A program made the position numbers and the translations under genes. A DNA stretch of 64,000 nt, taken from NCBI GenBank assembly GCA_902728285.1, contig CACVBU010000743.1:467068-531067 (forward strand), written 5' to 3'. The notes under the pieces were generated by a model that was not told the origin of the DNA, ran no database searches, and was given only the letters and a program-made list of their open reading frames with translations. The DNA comes from Clytia hemisphaerica (taxonomy: Eukaryota > Cnidaria > Hydrozoa > Leptothecata > Clytiidae). Positions within the stretch are counted from its first letter, which is position 1, and every line of letters starts with the position of its first letter. Of the stretch, positions 23,061 through 34,355 are shown one piece after another.

Positions 23061-24165
23061 CTAACATAAAGTGTGTCAGGCATCATTGTGGGGTTGACGA
23101 TACACACATTGTGTACTTGCGTGAATGCAATATTCATCTATCTTGTTAAGCTCAAATATGTCAGAAGCAATGAATTTGCAATGTCTGGCAACGACTTCCC
23201 TATCTTTAAGAAGGCAAATTTCTTTAGGATAGCTTTCCTTTTAACTTCTTTCCTTTCATTTTCCTGTACAGGAATTGGTATAAAAAATAAGCATAAAAGG
23301 GTACTCGAAAACGGGGCGCCAAGTCCTCTCATGAAAAAAAATCGACGTTTTCTTTGGGGTCAAATTCAAGTATAGGTCCTAATTTTAGCCTGGTACTTTT
23401 AGTACTAGTTTTATATTTTAGCTTATTTTCCGCTATTCGAGATCGGCATATCTTTGATATTTATTGATTACCACTGAAGTGCCAACATTTTCAAATATTG
23501 TTTTCAGAAATTGATGCGATTGGCGCCAAATGAATTTGAAGGCACCTTTGAGTAACTCAAACTGGTCAATTTAGTTGATCGATCAAAAATATGTTTTAAT
23601 TTTCAAAAGTCACGACACTACCATTAAAAACATAAATGGTATCATACTAAGCTGGTAATCAATTTGTGGATTATTTTAATGAAATGATTGATTCTTGCCG
23701 TAATATTGCAAAACTAAATGTGTATGATGTCATAAGATGTACAGCCAGCGCCAATGTACCACTGATACTCCAGATGAATTCGTTTTAATGTCGACTTAAA
23801 GGGATAATCCAATACTAGAACAAAAGACGCTAGCAAATAAACCTGTTTCATTTTATCCAGCAAATTTAAAAACGATTCACGGAAAGTTTGTGCGGGAATT
23901 GTGAGAGAAATGAAGTTGAGATAGCACCAGAAGCTTCGAAGCTTTCAAAATAGAAGCGAAATAATTTGATCAGTGAAATGTTTATATTTTTTATATTTTG
24001 CTTCAGCATTCTTTGTGGATGCACATGGCAGTCAGACTGGGGTCAACGGGGTCCACTTCTATATCTGGTTGAGATATTTTTATCTCGTGCATAATGCATA
24101 TTTACAAACATTCAAACATACAAAATTCTATTTAATCCCTCATGACAGCATTCTCAAACAAACTG
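23061..24165. other. Gene-free stretch
   Basis: No gene recognised. The open frame at 23073-23375 begins inside SINE-derived sequence and has no family resemblance. The last 200 bp may be the decayed upstream part of the hAT transposase that follows. Confidence 0.35.
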
Positions 24166-24864
24166 ATAATTTGAGCAAATCTTTACAGCGTCAGGATATC
24201 TCGGCAGCAAAAGGAAAAGCCTAGCATCTCAAGTGGTTGCCGTTCTGAAAAAGTTCAGAGACAGTGAAATGTACGAATTGTTTTTGGAACGTGTTTTGAA
24301 ATGGCAAACCCAACTCGGTGTGGCTGATCCGAAACTTCCACGGAAAAGGAAAATGCCTGACTATTACCAAAACCTAACCAACCCACAAGATACGTATCAC
24401 TTCCATGACACACCGAAAGACCGATACCGTCAAATTTATTTTGAAGCATTCGATCGCTCTATCAACTGTATCGAGCAAAGGTTTAACCAACCCGATCTTT
24501 TACGCTGGAGTTATCGATCAATCTTTGGCACAAACACAAATCGAACTCCTTCTTTCAATCGCAACATCCCTTGGTTACAATACTCAAAGGTTAACTATTC
24601 AAGACCTCATCGCTTTTTTAAAGCGCTTGGATGCTCTCCCAAGGGATAAAAATCGCTAAGCTTATTCTTCTATTGCTACCAACGCCATAGGTGAAAGATC
24701 GTTTTCTGCTTTAAAATGAGTGAAAACCTATCTTCGATCAACCACCACAGACTCCAATTTTAACCACTTACTGGTTCTTCACATTCATAAAGATGCTGTT
24801 GATAAACTGAATTTGAAAACTGTTGCGAATGAATTCATCGACAAATATGCGACTCAAGAATAAA
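24166..24864 (+). pseudogene. hAT-type transposase, broken C-terminal half
   Basis: Reading across three frames gives LQRQDISAAKG, then LGVADPKLPRKRKMPDYY, then the hAT dimerisation motif NAIGERSFSALK followed by VKTYLRSTT, HLLVLHIHKD and VANEFIDKYA. These are characteristic of the hAT family with a DUF4371-like body (often annotated as zinc-finger MYM-type or 52 kDa repressor-like proteins). A frame change lies near 24224, another near 24430-24480, and a stop interrupts ALK/VK. No terminal inverted repeats or 8-bp duplication were found, so it is an old fragment. It may be the source family for the hAT-like mini-elements in the window, but nothing here shows that. Confidence 0.75.
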
Positions 24865-25630
24865 CATTTTTTGACAGTTTTAATTCGTAGAACAGTTTGC
24901 TAATTTTTTTCTGTTATATATTTTCTTATCTATCGTAAAATGTACTAATATGCACGCGATTTCTACTTGCCTTTTGCTAAAAATTGACTTTCGGAGAGGC
25001 AGTTTTTTAGCCAATCTGGAGGGTATAAAGTCCAAATATTTTCCTGGCCTGTCGGCCCCATCCGGTGGGCCCTCCTTGGATACTAAATATATAGGGCCCC
25101 CTATAATATAATTTGTGTCTACGGCATTGAATTTCATTCTACTATACCAAAGGCTGCGCTGAACATCTTAACTATGGAGAAAGTGACCTCAAATGCTTCA
25201 AAAAAATGATTCGCTTCTAGCCTTCGGGTTTTGCTTCAGGTCTCGAATAATTTTTACAAGATGTACGAGACATGCTTTTAAAGGGTCAAGCTATAGATAG
25301 TCTGGTGTATTGACAGGAAAATAAAAAAGCATGGGAATTTACTGATTAAAAACCAATATTTTTGTATGAGAGGTTTCTCACAGAGGTTACGTAAAAGACC
25401 GGCAATTCCTCCTAAAATAGATTGTTTTCAATTTCACGAAAAATGTACTATGAACAAATAATAAGCGACCTAATAAAATGAAATATAGCCACCTCAAAAA
25501 TCTGAAGTGTCTGGATTAAAATTCCGATAAATTGATGTATAAAAGACCTTCTTTCACCGTGAAAAAGTTTTCGGCATACCTGTCGGTAATTATTTGAAAG
25601 TATTCTACCAGAGGATAATATTGTCGATTT
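24865..25630. other. Gene-free stretch, nothing recognised
   Basis: No coding frame or repeat boundary I can support. Confidence 0.35.
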
Positions 25631-26037
25631 AGGGTAGAGCACGCTGGGGGAGGGAGTGCAAAAGCAATAAATTGATGCTGCGGTATGTGTTGCCCTTAAG
25701 AGTGCCTTTTTGGACCTTTAAATCCACGTATAAGAGTCATAAAGCTCATAAAACTTCCACTATAGGTTATAAAACATCGGCTTTTGATGGTGGGGTCCTT
25801 GGAAGAACGCTGACCCTTAGAGGAACTAAAATAAAAGAAAGCCTGAATTTTCATAAATTTTATGACCCTTATTGGGGCTATTTTTCTTGGAGTTTAGGCT
25901 TCTGAGAGTCAAGGTATGGGATTTTACACTCCTTAAGGGGTCTGGAATTTGATTTTGTGATTTTTATGACCCTTAGTGGGATTTTGAATATCGAAAAAAG
26001 GCACCCGTACCCTCCTTTTGCTTAAGGGACCTACCCT
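25631..26037. mobile_element. TIR-like mini-element with GACCCTTA...GGG phrases
   Basis: AGGGTAGAGC at the left and CTACCCT at the right are inverted. The interior repeats words of the form GACCCTTAnnGGG (near 25810, 25863, 25968), similar in design to the elements at 29722-30241 and 32423-32720. Ends are imperfect and no clear target duplication is visible. Confidence 0.45.
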
Positions 26038-26851
26038 GGAAAAAAATTCAGGACAAGTTTTCAAGTACCTTCTTTATCCACCAGTTTTCATAACTCAAAA
26101 TTTCCACAACTCGAACCGTCAATTAGCGTTCCCCGTACGTGTTTGAATTGTGGAAGAAATCTTATTCAAGCGATTCATTTTTGATAGTATTTGATAGCTC
26201 GACATAGAATCATAGCTCTTTGAAGAGAGTAAGGATACAAGAGTCATGATTTAATGTCCAACTTTACCTAGGAATGTGTACCCTGAGTATCAGAGGTTAA
26301 GTTTTCAAAGAAAATAGTAACCTCTGAAGACAAATAATAGAAATTTTATCGCGCATGTGTCAATCTAATCACTGTAGAAAAAATCAAAGATGAAGAGCAA
26401 ATATTACCATATTAATGTCTAGCAGACTGTATCAGTATGCAGTTTACTATTTACGAATTCCCCAGAAACCTCCAAGTGTAGTTGAAATGAGTTTATTTCG
26501 AAAGAAATCTTTTACATGATCCCCAAATGTATAACAGTAATTACTAAACTTTTAATTATGGAAATGTCACTTTAATTGAATCGAAATAATAGACAGACTT
26601 TATGTTATGATTCTCTATCACCGCTGACTCTTTTTACAAAGCATTGATGACTTTTTGTAAGTTGTGTTTTCAACGACGGGAATAAAGATCTTGGATGGTC
26701 GTCATGGTTACTTTTGTCTTCGCTGATTGCTCGATGAATAGAATCTGGATTCGTCGGCACAGCGTAAATATATGATTTTGAGCTGTGCTTTTCACGGTAA
26801 GGAATGTGTGGTTGTAGAAAAATATTGTTATATTATTCATGTCATACAGAA
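26038..26851. other. Gene-free stretch, nothing recognised
   Basis: AT-rich; no coding frame or repeat that I can support. Confidence 0.35.
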
Positions 26852-27116
26852 ACACCCCTTCTCACAGACCCGATAGGATTTTTTCAGCCAATGGGGGTTA
26901 AAATACCGGACTTTCCTCGATAGGGATTGAAATTCCCCTATATTCTATAGCTGGGGATTTCGATTCTTTTGTTTTCAAGTCAAATTCAGTAGCATAACTT
27001 TTTGCAGTGAGGATTGGTTTATTTGGTTATTTTCAGTGGGGACAAAAATTGCAGGATAATTTCCCACCGGGACGATATTTTGGCCAATTTTCCAGTGGGT
27101 CGGCGAGAAGGGGGTG
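26852..27116. mobile_element. TIR mini-element, CACCCC family
   Basis: The left end ACACCCCTTCTCACAGACCC and the right end GGGTCGGCGAGAAGGGGGTG are inverted, and the interior matches the copies at 10446 and 13047. It lies about 100 bp past the stop codon of the minus-strand gene at 27220-28925, so it may fall inside that gene's 3' untranslated region. Confidence 0.75.
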
Positions 27117-27219
27117 AATAGAAAGCATGACTTTTGCGAGTAAAAGTGTCAAATACAAATAATTTAACCCTACAAGCTTTATGGTAATGAAAACCTCAAT
27201 AATTCAAAAAGAAAAAACC

Positions 27220-28925
27220 CTAAAAATTTAAATACAATTGGTTCGTAAATGGTACCGTTAACACGTGATCATTTCGTTTCTGTCGGTCACGGCCTTTTTT
27301 ATCAATATGGTAGCAATCAACATGGTAGATTTTCAATACCTTACAAGGGTTAAACAAATTATAATGCCATTCAAATTTAGCATACCACATGAAGACATTT
27401 TCCATACCATATTTCGCTTGAGTGTATGACATCTCTTTCATCATAGCAGGAGGAACTTTCCCCTCATTATAAAATGCGAATAAATCGGCTGACCCGTAAT
27501 CAGGCTGCCCCGGGTTACAATTAGCAGTATAAGACGCATAACAGTTCTTATCTGCCATATGGTGAGCCTTGACATTACGCGATATCGCATACATGATTCG
27601 TTGTTCACGGAATTTGCCGAGATCTATTGCGTCCCATTCTTCACCTATTTCAATATCTTGATTATTAACAATGACGTATCTGTTTTGTAGTTTATCTTCG
27701 ATATATTGCAGAAAATCACTAATTTTTGGTGTATCTTCAAAATAGACTGTTATTAATTTATGGCGGTTTGTTAGGTTTAGTTTTTGGAGATACTGAAATA
27801 AAGGTTTATGAGAGTACATGATATGTATACGATTTATAACGGGGTGGTTGAGATTCGATTGCAATGTTTGTTCCAGCTCGTTCTGTTTTTTAGCTCTCTT
27901 GCTTTGAGATGCATTTACTGGTTCGGTAAAATCTGGATCTATATACAAAAGAAAATTCTGCACTATATGGAACGCACCTTTTTCACCTGGTATATATTCT
28001 ACAAACCCAGATGTGATCTTGTATTCAGCTTTTTTAAAAGGTTTTTCTGTGGTCTGTAAAGTATCATCTTTAACGCTGACAAGTGGTTCTTCTTTATACA
28101 GTTTGATTCCAGTGTCATGTCTGTTAACTTCGTGAATTTTTAAATCATTCTGCATGTCTTTTACAACGGGTAATTTTTCGTAAACAATCTCAGGTTGTTT
28201 ATTCAATGGTGGATTTTCATCTATTTCTTCAATAACTTTGTTTGAAATAGATTCTTTCTTTAGCGATTCGAATTTTTTCTCATTTTCTGCTGCACCAACT
28301 TTGATAACGGATTCAACTTGATTTATTTTGATTTTTTCTAAGGCTCTCTGATGTACATCCACATTCGATTCTGAATGGCGCTCATTACCTCTTTTCACCT
28401 GCGCCACGTCAGATAATTTGTGGTGATTTGATCGATCGTGAATATTTTCAAGACGTAGAGATTGTTGTGAAAATAAGAAAAGAATACCGAATCCAATCAG
28501 TATAAGTAAACTTCCAGTAATACATCGTCGAGTTGATCTCTGTAAAGAAAATGAATTTAAAGCTTTAAGAAGTTACTAAGTCTAAAATAATATTTAGACT
28601 AAAGTGTCCTTAGATTATATCCAGCAGCAAAGACAAAACAAAAGGGGCGCAAATAAAATTTGTGTCAGATTTTTATGACACTGAAATTATTCATAATACA
28701 AAATCAAAATTACCGTGTCATAAAATCTGCTCTGCTGTACTTTGCTATAATTTTGCGTCGCTTGTCTTTGCTACTAGATCTATAGCATATACGTTTTTTG
28801 GCTGTCTACTTGAAGGCCAATAAGTAATCGCGAATATGAACACTGAACATACCATGGATAATTTGGAAGGAGCTCTCGACTCAAAATGTTTTAAAATATC
28901 AATATGAACTTACCCTCAAAATCAT
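27220..28925 (-). CDS. Type II membrane protein, function unassigned (possibly glycosyltransferase-like)
   Basis: Two coding exons on the minus strand: 28925-28914 (MILR) and 28539-27220, joined in phase 0 by a GTAAGT donor and a TTTACAG acceptor, giving 443 residues. Residues 11-28 (ITGSLLILIGFGILFLFS) form a single membrane segment after a short Arg-rich N terminus, a typical Golgi type II signal anchor. Residues about 50-180 are a charged stem. The rest is a compact domain with INRIHIMYSH, VIVNNQDIEIGEEWD, REQRIMYAISR, GSADLFAFYNEG and a Cys/His-rich end. The 'NNQDI' segment and the overall layout resemble glycosyltransferase-like proteins with an N-A/Q-D-I motif, but no classical DxD was found. 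Intact frame and normal codon use suggest a live gene. Alternative: a secreted or Golgi protein of a lineage-specific family. Confidence 0.7.
28623..28774. mobile_element. Fold-back mini-element in intron 1 of the type II protein gene
   Basis: AGCAGCAAAGACA at 28623 and TGTCTTTGCTACT at 28774 are inverted, with further pairing inside (GGGGCGCAAATAAAAT against ATTTTGCGTCGC). It lies within the 374-bp intron between the two coding exons. Related words occur at about 43770-43795. Confidence 0.5.
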
Positions 28926-29165
28926 AACTGTTTAGACGTTGAAACGGATTCTCTCTCTTCTTCAAATAAAGCTCAAATTTTCTAAACAGCAAATATACCA
29001 TCAAATACAAAATGTATTGCAGTATTATACTTGACATTACACAAAGTGCTCAAACAGAAACTGTGAAAAACTCCTTTTAAAACAAGGTAGTATTTGCCTC
29101 GGTATTTAAGGTAGGAATTTGAATATATCATCAAAAGAGCTCTCTGTTAAAGCCGTAACAATATG

Positions 29166-29545
29166 TTACCTTATCGACCCTTTTTACGCCGGCCCTAATT
29201 TAACGCCGGCCCCTTTTATGTCGACCCTTATTACGCCACAGCCTGACTTTGGGCTTACGCCAATTAGGGCCGTAAATAACGCCAAAATTTATGCTTCAAT
29301 ATACATTAACATATCATTATTCAGTAGCAAACTGTTGAAAATTCCATTAAAAATCACTGATTTTTGCAAAGTTTTAGATATGGAGTAAAACAATGGATAA
29401 TTTTTTATCTTTGAATCATACCCAAAATCCTTTGACTAGAGAAAAATGGTCAAAAATTAACGTCACTTTTAAGGAAATTTTTACACCGGCCCTTTTAACG
29501 CCGGCCTTTATTACGCCAGGAGCCTAAAAAGGGCTAATAAGGTAA
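29166..29545. mobile_element. TIR mini-element with AACGCCGGCCCTT phrases
   Basis: TTACCTTATCGACCCTTTTTA on the left and its imperfect complement TAAAAAGGGCTAATAAGGTAA on the right bound 380 bp. 'Cgccggcccctt' and 'attacgcc' words recur near both ends. It lies upstream of the start of the type II protein gene. The 89-codon frame at 29119-29388 is incidental. Confidence 0.65.
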
Positions 29546-29721
29546 TTAAAAAGTTTACTGTCTCATAATCTATCAGATTTAATTCAGGGCATGGTTTTCA
29601 ATATGGTTGAGAAACTTGGCAAAATCTCATTAAATAATCAAAGGACGAATATAGAATGATCGAAAACATAACTAGCACATGGCGTAGAAAATATCCGAAA
29701 TAGTTAGTAAGAAAGAAGAAA

Positions 29722-30241
29722 CCCCAGGGGGGGCACTCGATTTCTTAACGACGGAATGTACCACTTTTCAAAATCGGACCCTCACAGTATATGCAGCTCT
29801 TGAGAAGCAAAAAGGTACCCTTACAGTGCATTTTACCGAAAGATTCTTCCCCTTACAGTGTAGCTTGATTTCAAATCTTATTTTGCTAAAACCACCTGAA
29901 AACGAGCCTCAATGAGACACAATGTGCAAGAAAAATCAAAATGATTTCGAGTCAAAACTAGAAAAATACAATTTTTTACTGTCAGTCTTGCAATTTAGTA
30001 GTCCCCAAACACACCCTTACAGTGTATTCAACTAAAAAAGACCCTTGTAGTGCACTCTATCAAAAGTACACCCTTACAGTGCATTTCGAGGGTCTCGAAA
30101 AAACTACCCTTAAGGGCACATGCCACGTTGGACGTTATTGAGTGTCCCCCGACCCGGGGGTGCATTTCGAGGGTCTCGAAAAAACTACCCTTAAGGGCAC
30201 ATGCCACGTCGGACCATATTGAGTGTCCCCCGACCCGGGGG
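29722..30241. mobile_element. TIR-like mini-element with internal 81-bp tandem duplication
   Basis: The left end CCCCAGGGGGGGCACTCGAT resembles the complement of the right end ATTGAGTGTCCCCCGACCC, and AAGAAA is present outside both ends. The interior carries ACCCTTACAGTG words at roughly 50-bp intervals. Near the right end an 81-bp block is tandemly duplicated (30081-30161 and 30162-30242), each containing TTTCGAGGGTCTCGAAA and ending at the TIR-like sequence, so the right terminus itself exists twice. Confidence 0.6.
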
Positions 30242-30579
30242 AAGAAATATGTGATCTAAAATAACTTGAAAGAAAATAGATGTACCAGCTAGTACGAGCC
30301 CTAAACAAAATGTTCCACTTGTTTTTGATATAGCATTCATCTATTCACTTGAAAAGTCTCCCAGTCAACAATCAACAACCATCATACAGAGATTTCTTCT
30401 CTAAGTAACTCTGATCATTATACAAAAAGCGACTAATGACATTTTAATCGAATTTCCTTGCATACAGCTAATTAAAAAGCCAATTATACACTTTGAATGA
30501 AATAGGACTTACTAATACACAATAATCAAGGCTTTCCAATGTTTATATGCGAGGGGCCTCACACACAGGGCGTAACAGA

Positions 30580-30676
30580 CCCAGACGGCACACAACGTCG
30601 AAATAACGTCCATGTGACGTTCATAACGTCCAAATAACGTTATTTGAACGTTAAAACAACGTTCTGTGCCAGCTGG
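30580..30676. mobile_element. AACGTT-phrase palindromic mini-element, copy 2
   Basis: It begins CCCAGACGGCACACAACGTC and ends with AACGTTCTGTGCCAGCTGG, inverted copies of each other. Between them are AACGTC/AACGTT words about every 11 to 13 bp. Same family as 1576-1654, in a fuller version. Confidence 0.7.
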
Positions 30677-30953
30677 AGATATTACGGTGTTGAGTCTACA
30701 GCCCCAATAGAGCTAGAGATGAAACTCTTGGATTGAAAATAAAGCGACTCTTATTTCCCATCTAAAACGCCTGAACTGCGTGGTTTAATACAAACGTCGG
30801 ATTGAAAATCACATTATTTTAAAAAGTATGACGAGTGCAAACGAAGAAAGCCCTAAATTCAACCCGCAATTCTGAATTCAATCCAAATCTTAAGGCTTAA
30901 CTTCATATTGCTTGGTAGAAATTGAAGATTTGACTCAATGGTATTCAATGTAG

Positions 30954-31095
30954 CGTAGACAGGGGTGAAAGAACATTTGCTTAGGAGAGCAGATTTAAAC
31001 GACACAATAATTATGTTTTTATACCACGAATAGGTAACTTTTTTTGTCGTAAAAGTATCTGCTCTCCTACGCAGATCGATCTTCACCCTTTTCTA
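30954..31095. mobile_element. Hairpin mini-element with AGGAGAGCAGAT arms
   Basis: TAGGAGAGCAGATTT (30982 on) pairs with ATCTGCTCTCCTA (ending 31069), and an outer pair GTAGACAGGGGTGAA / TTCACCCTTTTCTAC extends the stem. The same AGGAGAGCAGAT arm pair occurs within 51711-51913. Confidence 0.6.
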
Positions 31096-31390
31096 CGTTG
31101 GGGAGTATAGCAGTTACACCATTTTGTATTAAGGACATTCTGGTGTGTTCCATGATGGTGTGTATGAGGTGTGAATATGTTCGCCTTTTTTCCCTCCATG
31201 TTCCAGTGTTTTAACGTTCCGTTCCGTACAGTGACTGTATTACACGAGTTATTTTTGGTGATCCGTGAACTGGCGCTCATGGAAAATGACCCATTCGCTA
31301 GCCAAGAATTTTTCATGATCCAGAGGAGGAGAAGCATATAAAGTACAAATACTGTACAGATAATGGATCCTTTAAGCCCTTTTTACCCAG
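31083..31390 (-). CDS. Possible orphan exon with a membrane segment (weak)
   Basis: On the minus strand a frame open from about 31390 to the TGA at 31083 reads a strongly hydrophobic segment (IICTVFVLYMLLLLWI) followed by NSWLANGS and a Thr/His-rich tail. A possible acceptor (TATATTTCAG) lies upstream at about 31401. It looks like a signal-anchor exon, but no partner exons, no conserved domain and no start codon context support it. The 3' end runs into a hairpin element. Most likely a chance frame. Confidence 0.15.
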
Positions 31391-31399
31391 TACTGAAAT

Positions 31400-32010
31400 A
31401 TAGAAAGATTGATAAGTTAACAGAAGAATTCAAATCTGGGAACGGGCACTCAAGGTAAACGTCCCTTTTCCAATCTTCCCAAAGTACACTCTAAGGGTGT
31501 AAAATCTGGAAAATTTTGCCTAAAAATGGTCAAAATCTTTCAAGAAAATGCAATGTAAGGGTTGATTTTTAGCCCAAATTTAATTAAATTTGGCTAAATT
31601 TTCTCTGTGTTGTAAAGGTAAAATGCCTAATTTTGGCCCGCACGTATGGTCGTATTTAAATCATGTGCCAATTCCAGGAGTCAAATGAATGATGTCATCC
31701 GTAAAAAGATAGCTTAAAAACGGGGCAAGGGGACAAAAATAGGTGCTGGTCGTACTGGGACCTCACGGGAACCCTCTGATAAAACTCCCACTCCCTTTAT
31801 TGGGCCCTTTTAAAAAAATTCTGGGATACTTGCTAGGTTCGCCAGATTACGGGTATGTCCGAGCAAAAGTTCGAAGATCGAACATCGACCTTTTATAGGG
31901 ATTTAATTTCGAAAATTTTGTCCATTTTCAACTTTTTTGCCCTTATTTCACCAAAACGTCTAGACGATGTTACAGTTACACAGGAGACCCGTCCTGTATT
32001 TTTATAATCT
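31400..32010. other. Gene-free stretch
   Basis: No gene recognised. A palindromic word near 31578-31605 (CAAATTTAATTAAATTTGG) matches one near 4610, so part is repeat-derived. Confidence 0.35.
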
Positions 32011-33036
32011 GATATATACCATGGAGGTAATAAAAATATACAGTAGATGGAGTAACAACTTTTCTGTAATAGCGAGAGAAGTCATAAAACTCTTTAGAAA
32101 TTTCTTTCAAATCGGCCTCCTTTGATTACCAGTCAAGGTATAGATTATAAGAACTAAAGTAGAATTATTCTGTCCAACGAAACCTCGTATTTTTAGGTAA
32201 AATGTGAATATTTTTCGTGTAATAATTTTTTTAGAGTTTTAAAAGAAATTTTGGAAATTTTTATTTTATCGGGAAACTTTCGAGAGGTAAACATTTTCAA
32301 ATTTTGTGAATTCTTTGTTGTTTGTGGAAGGTTCTTTGCTATACATATCTTTAGATCTAAAATAGCAGCTGCCTCCAAATTTGGATAGAATATATATAGT
32401 TGAAAGATTGGCATTAGTAAATCCCGGGGGGGGGGGGTACTACCCTTGTCGACCGACGGGGGTGCTCCGCTGAGGTTTGAAAAATGGACCCTACGTGGGA
32501 CTCGAAATTTGCGAAAAAAGTGACCCTGAATGGGACTGAAATTCCAAAATTTTCTACTTTTTCCCCAAATTTTCCAAAAATAGGCACCCTACGAGGGACT
32601 GATTTTTCTATTTTGGTGTTTTTGCGACCCTACCTGGGACTCGTGGAGGTTGAAAACGGTACCCTGACCAGCGGAGCATCCCCGTAACCCATTTTGCCCT
32701 AGTACCCCCCCCCCCCGGGTAGTAAATATGTGAAAATTTACAAAATTTGCCAAGGATTCCCTGCGAGCAGCAAACATTTCAAATTCGATGTTTTGTGCTT
32801 ATTCTTGCAAGGTTTTCTTATGTCTTATCAACAAAACTGTCATCACACAATGAACAAATTAAAAATGTAGCATGATTTTATTCAAATTCTCTTCGACGAA
32901 GTATTCCCATGAGCGAAAACAAAATTAAAGGCTTTTTCCCAAAGCAACAAAGCAACAGTTTGCTATCAACGATACAATACAATAGAATAGAGTGGTATCA
33001 CCGTCTATATTTTTATTACCTCCCCATGTATATACA
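32011..33036. mobile_element. About 1 kb TIR element, host to a nested mini-element
   Basis: Arms near 32011-32042 and 33006-33036 share GAGGTAATAAAAATATA in inverted orientation. The 1-kb interior shows no transposase, and most of its middle is occupied by the separate element 32423-32720. TA-rich flanks fit a Tc1/mariner-like origin, but the exact ends are uncertain. Confidence 0.5.
32423..32720. mobile_element. hAT-like mini-element with homopolymer G/C ends
   Basis: The left end CCCGGG plus a G run plus TACTAC and the right end TAGTA plus a C run plus CCCGGG are inverted. TAGTAAAT is perfectly duplicated at 32415-32422 and 32721-32728, an 8-bp target duplication typical of hAT elements. 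An inner inverted pair (GCTCCGCT / AGCGGAGC) and four phrases of the form GACCCTnnnnGGGACT fill the interior. Non-coding, so mobilised in trans. Confidence 0.85.
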
Positions 33037-34355
33037 AAGCGGGTACGAGCTGTGACTGTGTGAAGCAGATTTCTGCCTTAAAAAATATACAGTGGAAAAT
33101 TCGAATTTAGCGCTGTCCTCACTTACTAAAATAAAAACCAAATTTCAGAACTTGCGTTTTCTCTAAGAAGTGTGACCAGTGAAAAATAAAGTAAAGGCGG
33201 GAAAGTATGGCGGTACGGCGTTATGGTGATATACGGAAAAAGAGAATCAGCGGGAGAGTTTCAAAGATTGGCAAACTCTACCGATTGTAAGCCGCTGTAA
33301 AGGCCTGTTTCCATCGATTGCGCGAGCGTGCACGCTAGGGCAAAATTTCCTAAAGTAAAATAGCCTATTGACGTCACGAATTAAATTTTGATAATTTTTT
33401 CAACCAATCAAGAAAGAGAAAATTGCTGAGTAAACAAAAAAATGTAAACATACAAATTGTGTATGTTTTTTATGGAAATCAGACATTGATCGCACGGAGT
33501 GTGCGGCTAAATCAGGCCTTAACGCAAGCTCTTTTCGGCAAAAGACCCGTTTGCGAATTTTATTCGGTATTAGGCTTATTTCTTAGATAGTGATTTCTCT
33601 TAGACTAGCATAGTCTACAAAATGTGAGCCAAAATTTTTAAAATTGATGGATGACCCTTTGTTGAGAGAGTCGATTCTTGATTTTGTTAGAACCCTTGCT
33701 TTTTTATTTGAGGGATTTTCGAGGGTGTCAAATGAAAAAAGGCCCTGGCTCGCACATACCCGACACCTATCAGACCTATTTTGCAGAAGTAGCCTCCCCC
33801 CTCCCCTCCGAAAAAAAAACTCGCCCCGTGCTTCTCGTCCGGTAGTCTAGTCCGGACTTTACTTCCCCTGGCCCTGGCCAAAACTGTGTTTATTAATCGG
33901 ATTCGGATAGTCCGATTTTCCGAATAAATCCCGATCTGGAATTTTCGGAACTCATAAACATGTGGAGATAAATCGAAAGTAAAAAACTGATGGAGCGCTA
34001 GTGTCTAGTACCAGAGCAGACGACCAGTAGCAGTAGATGCCACCAACACCAGCAGCCCAGTCTAATCTTCTGTGCTGTGCATTACAAGAAAGACTTTCTT
34101 TGAAAAGGTTATTTTTCTCATGTTCTTATCTGCTTATCAGTCCACAAAGGTTACCCAAATATTTGTCTTGTGCGGCAGGATGCAAGTGAAATTTTTCTAT
34201 CCGCGGACCTACCTAGGCTAGAGAGGTAGGTAGAAAAGTTTAAAAAAAGATTTTCTCTTTAATAAAGAAAAGCTTTCGATGTTTGTTTACCTTTGTCGAC
34301 CAGCACTATATGTAGCCATTATAAGCCTTTGTAGGCTAGCCACAAATGAAAACTA
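33037..34355. other. Gene-free stretch
   Basis: No gene recognised. It contains a pyrimidine-rich GC-richer patch near 33790-33850 and an unusual purine-rich word set near 34200-34260. Nothing supports an exon. Confidence 0.35.

Noticed and set aside
31363..31456. Plus-strand 30-codon frame starting MDPLSPFYP and ending at a GTAAAC donor
   Set aside because: No downstream partner exon, no family resemblance, and it overlaps a more hydrophobic minus-strand frame; both are likely chance.
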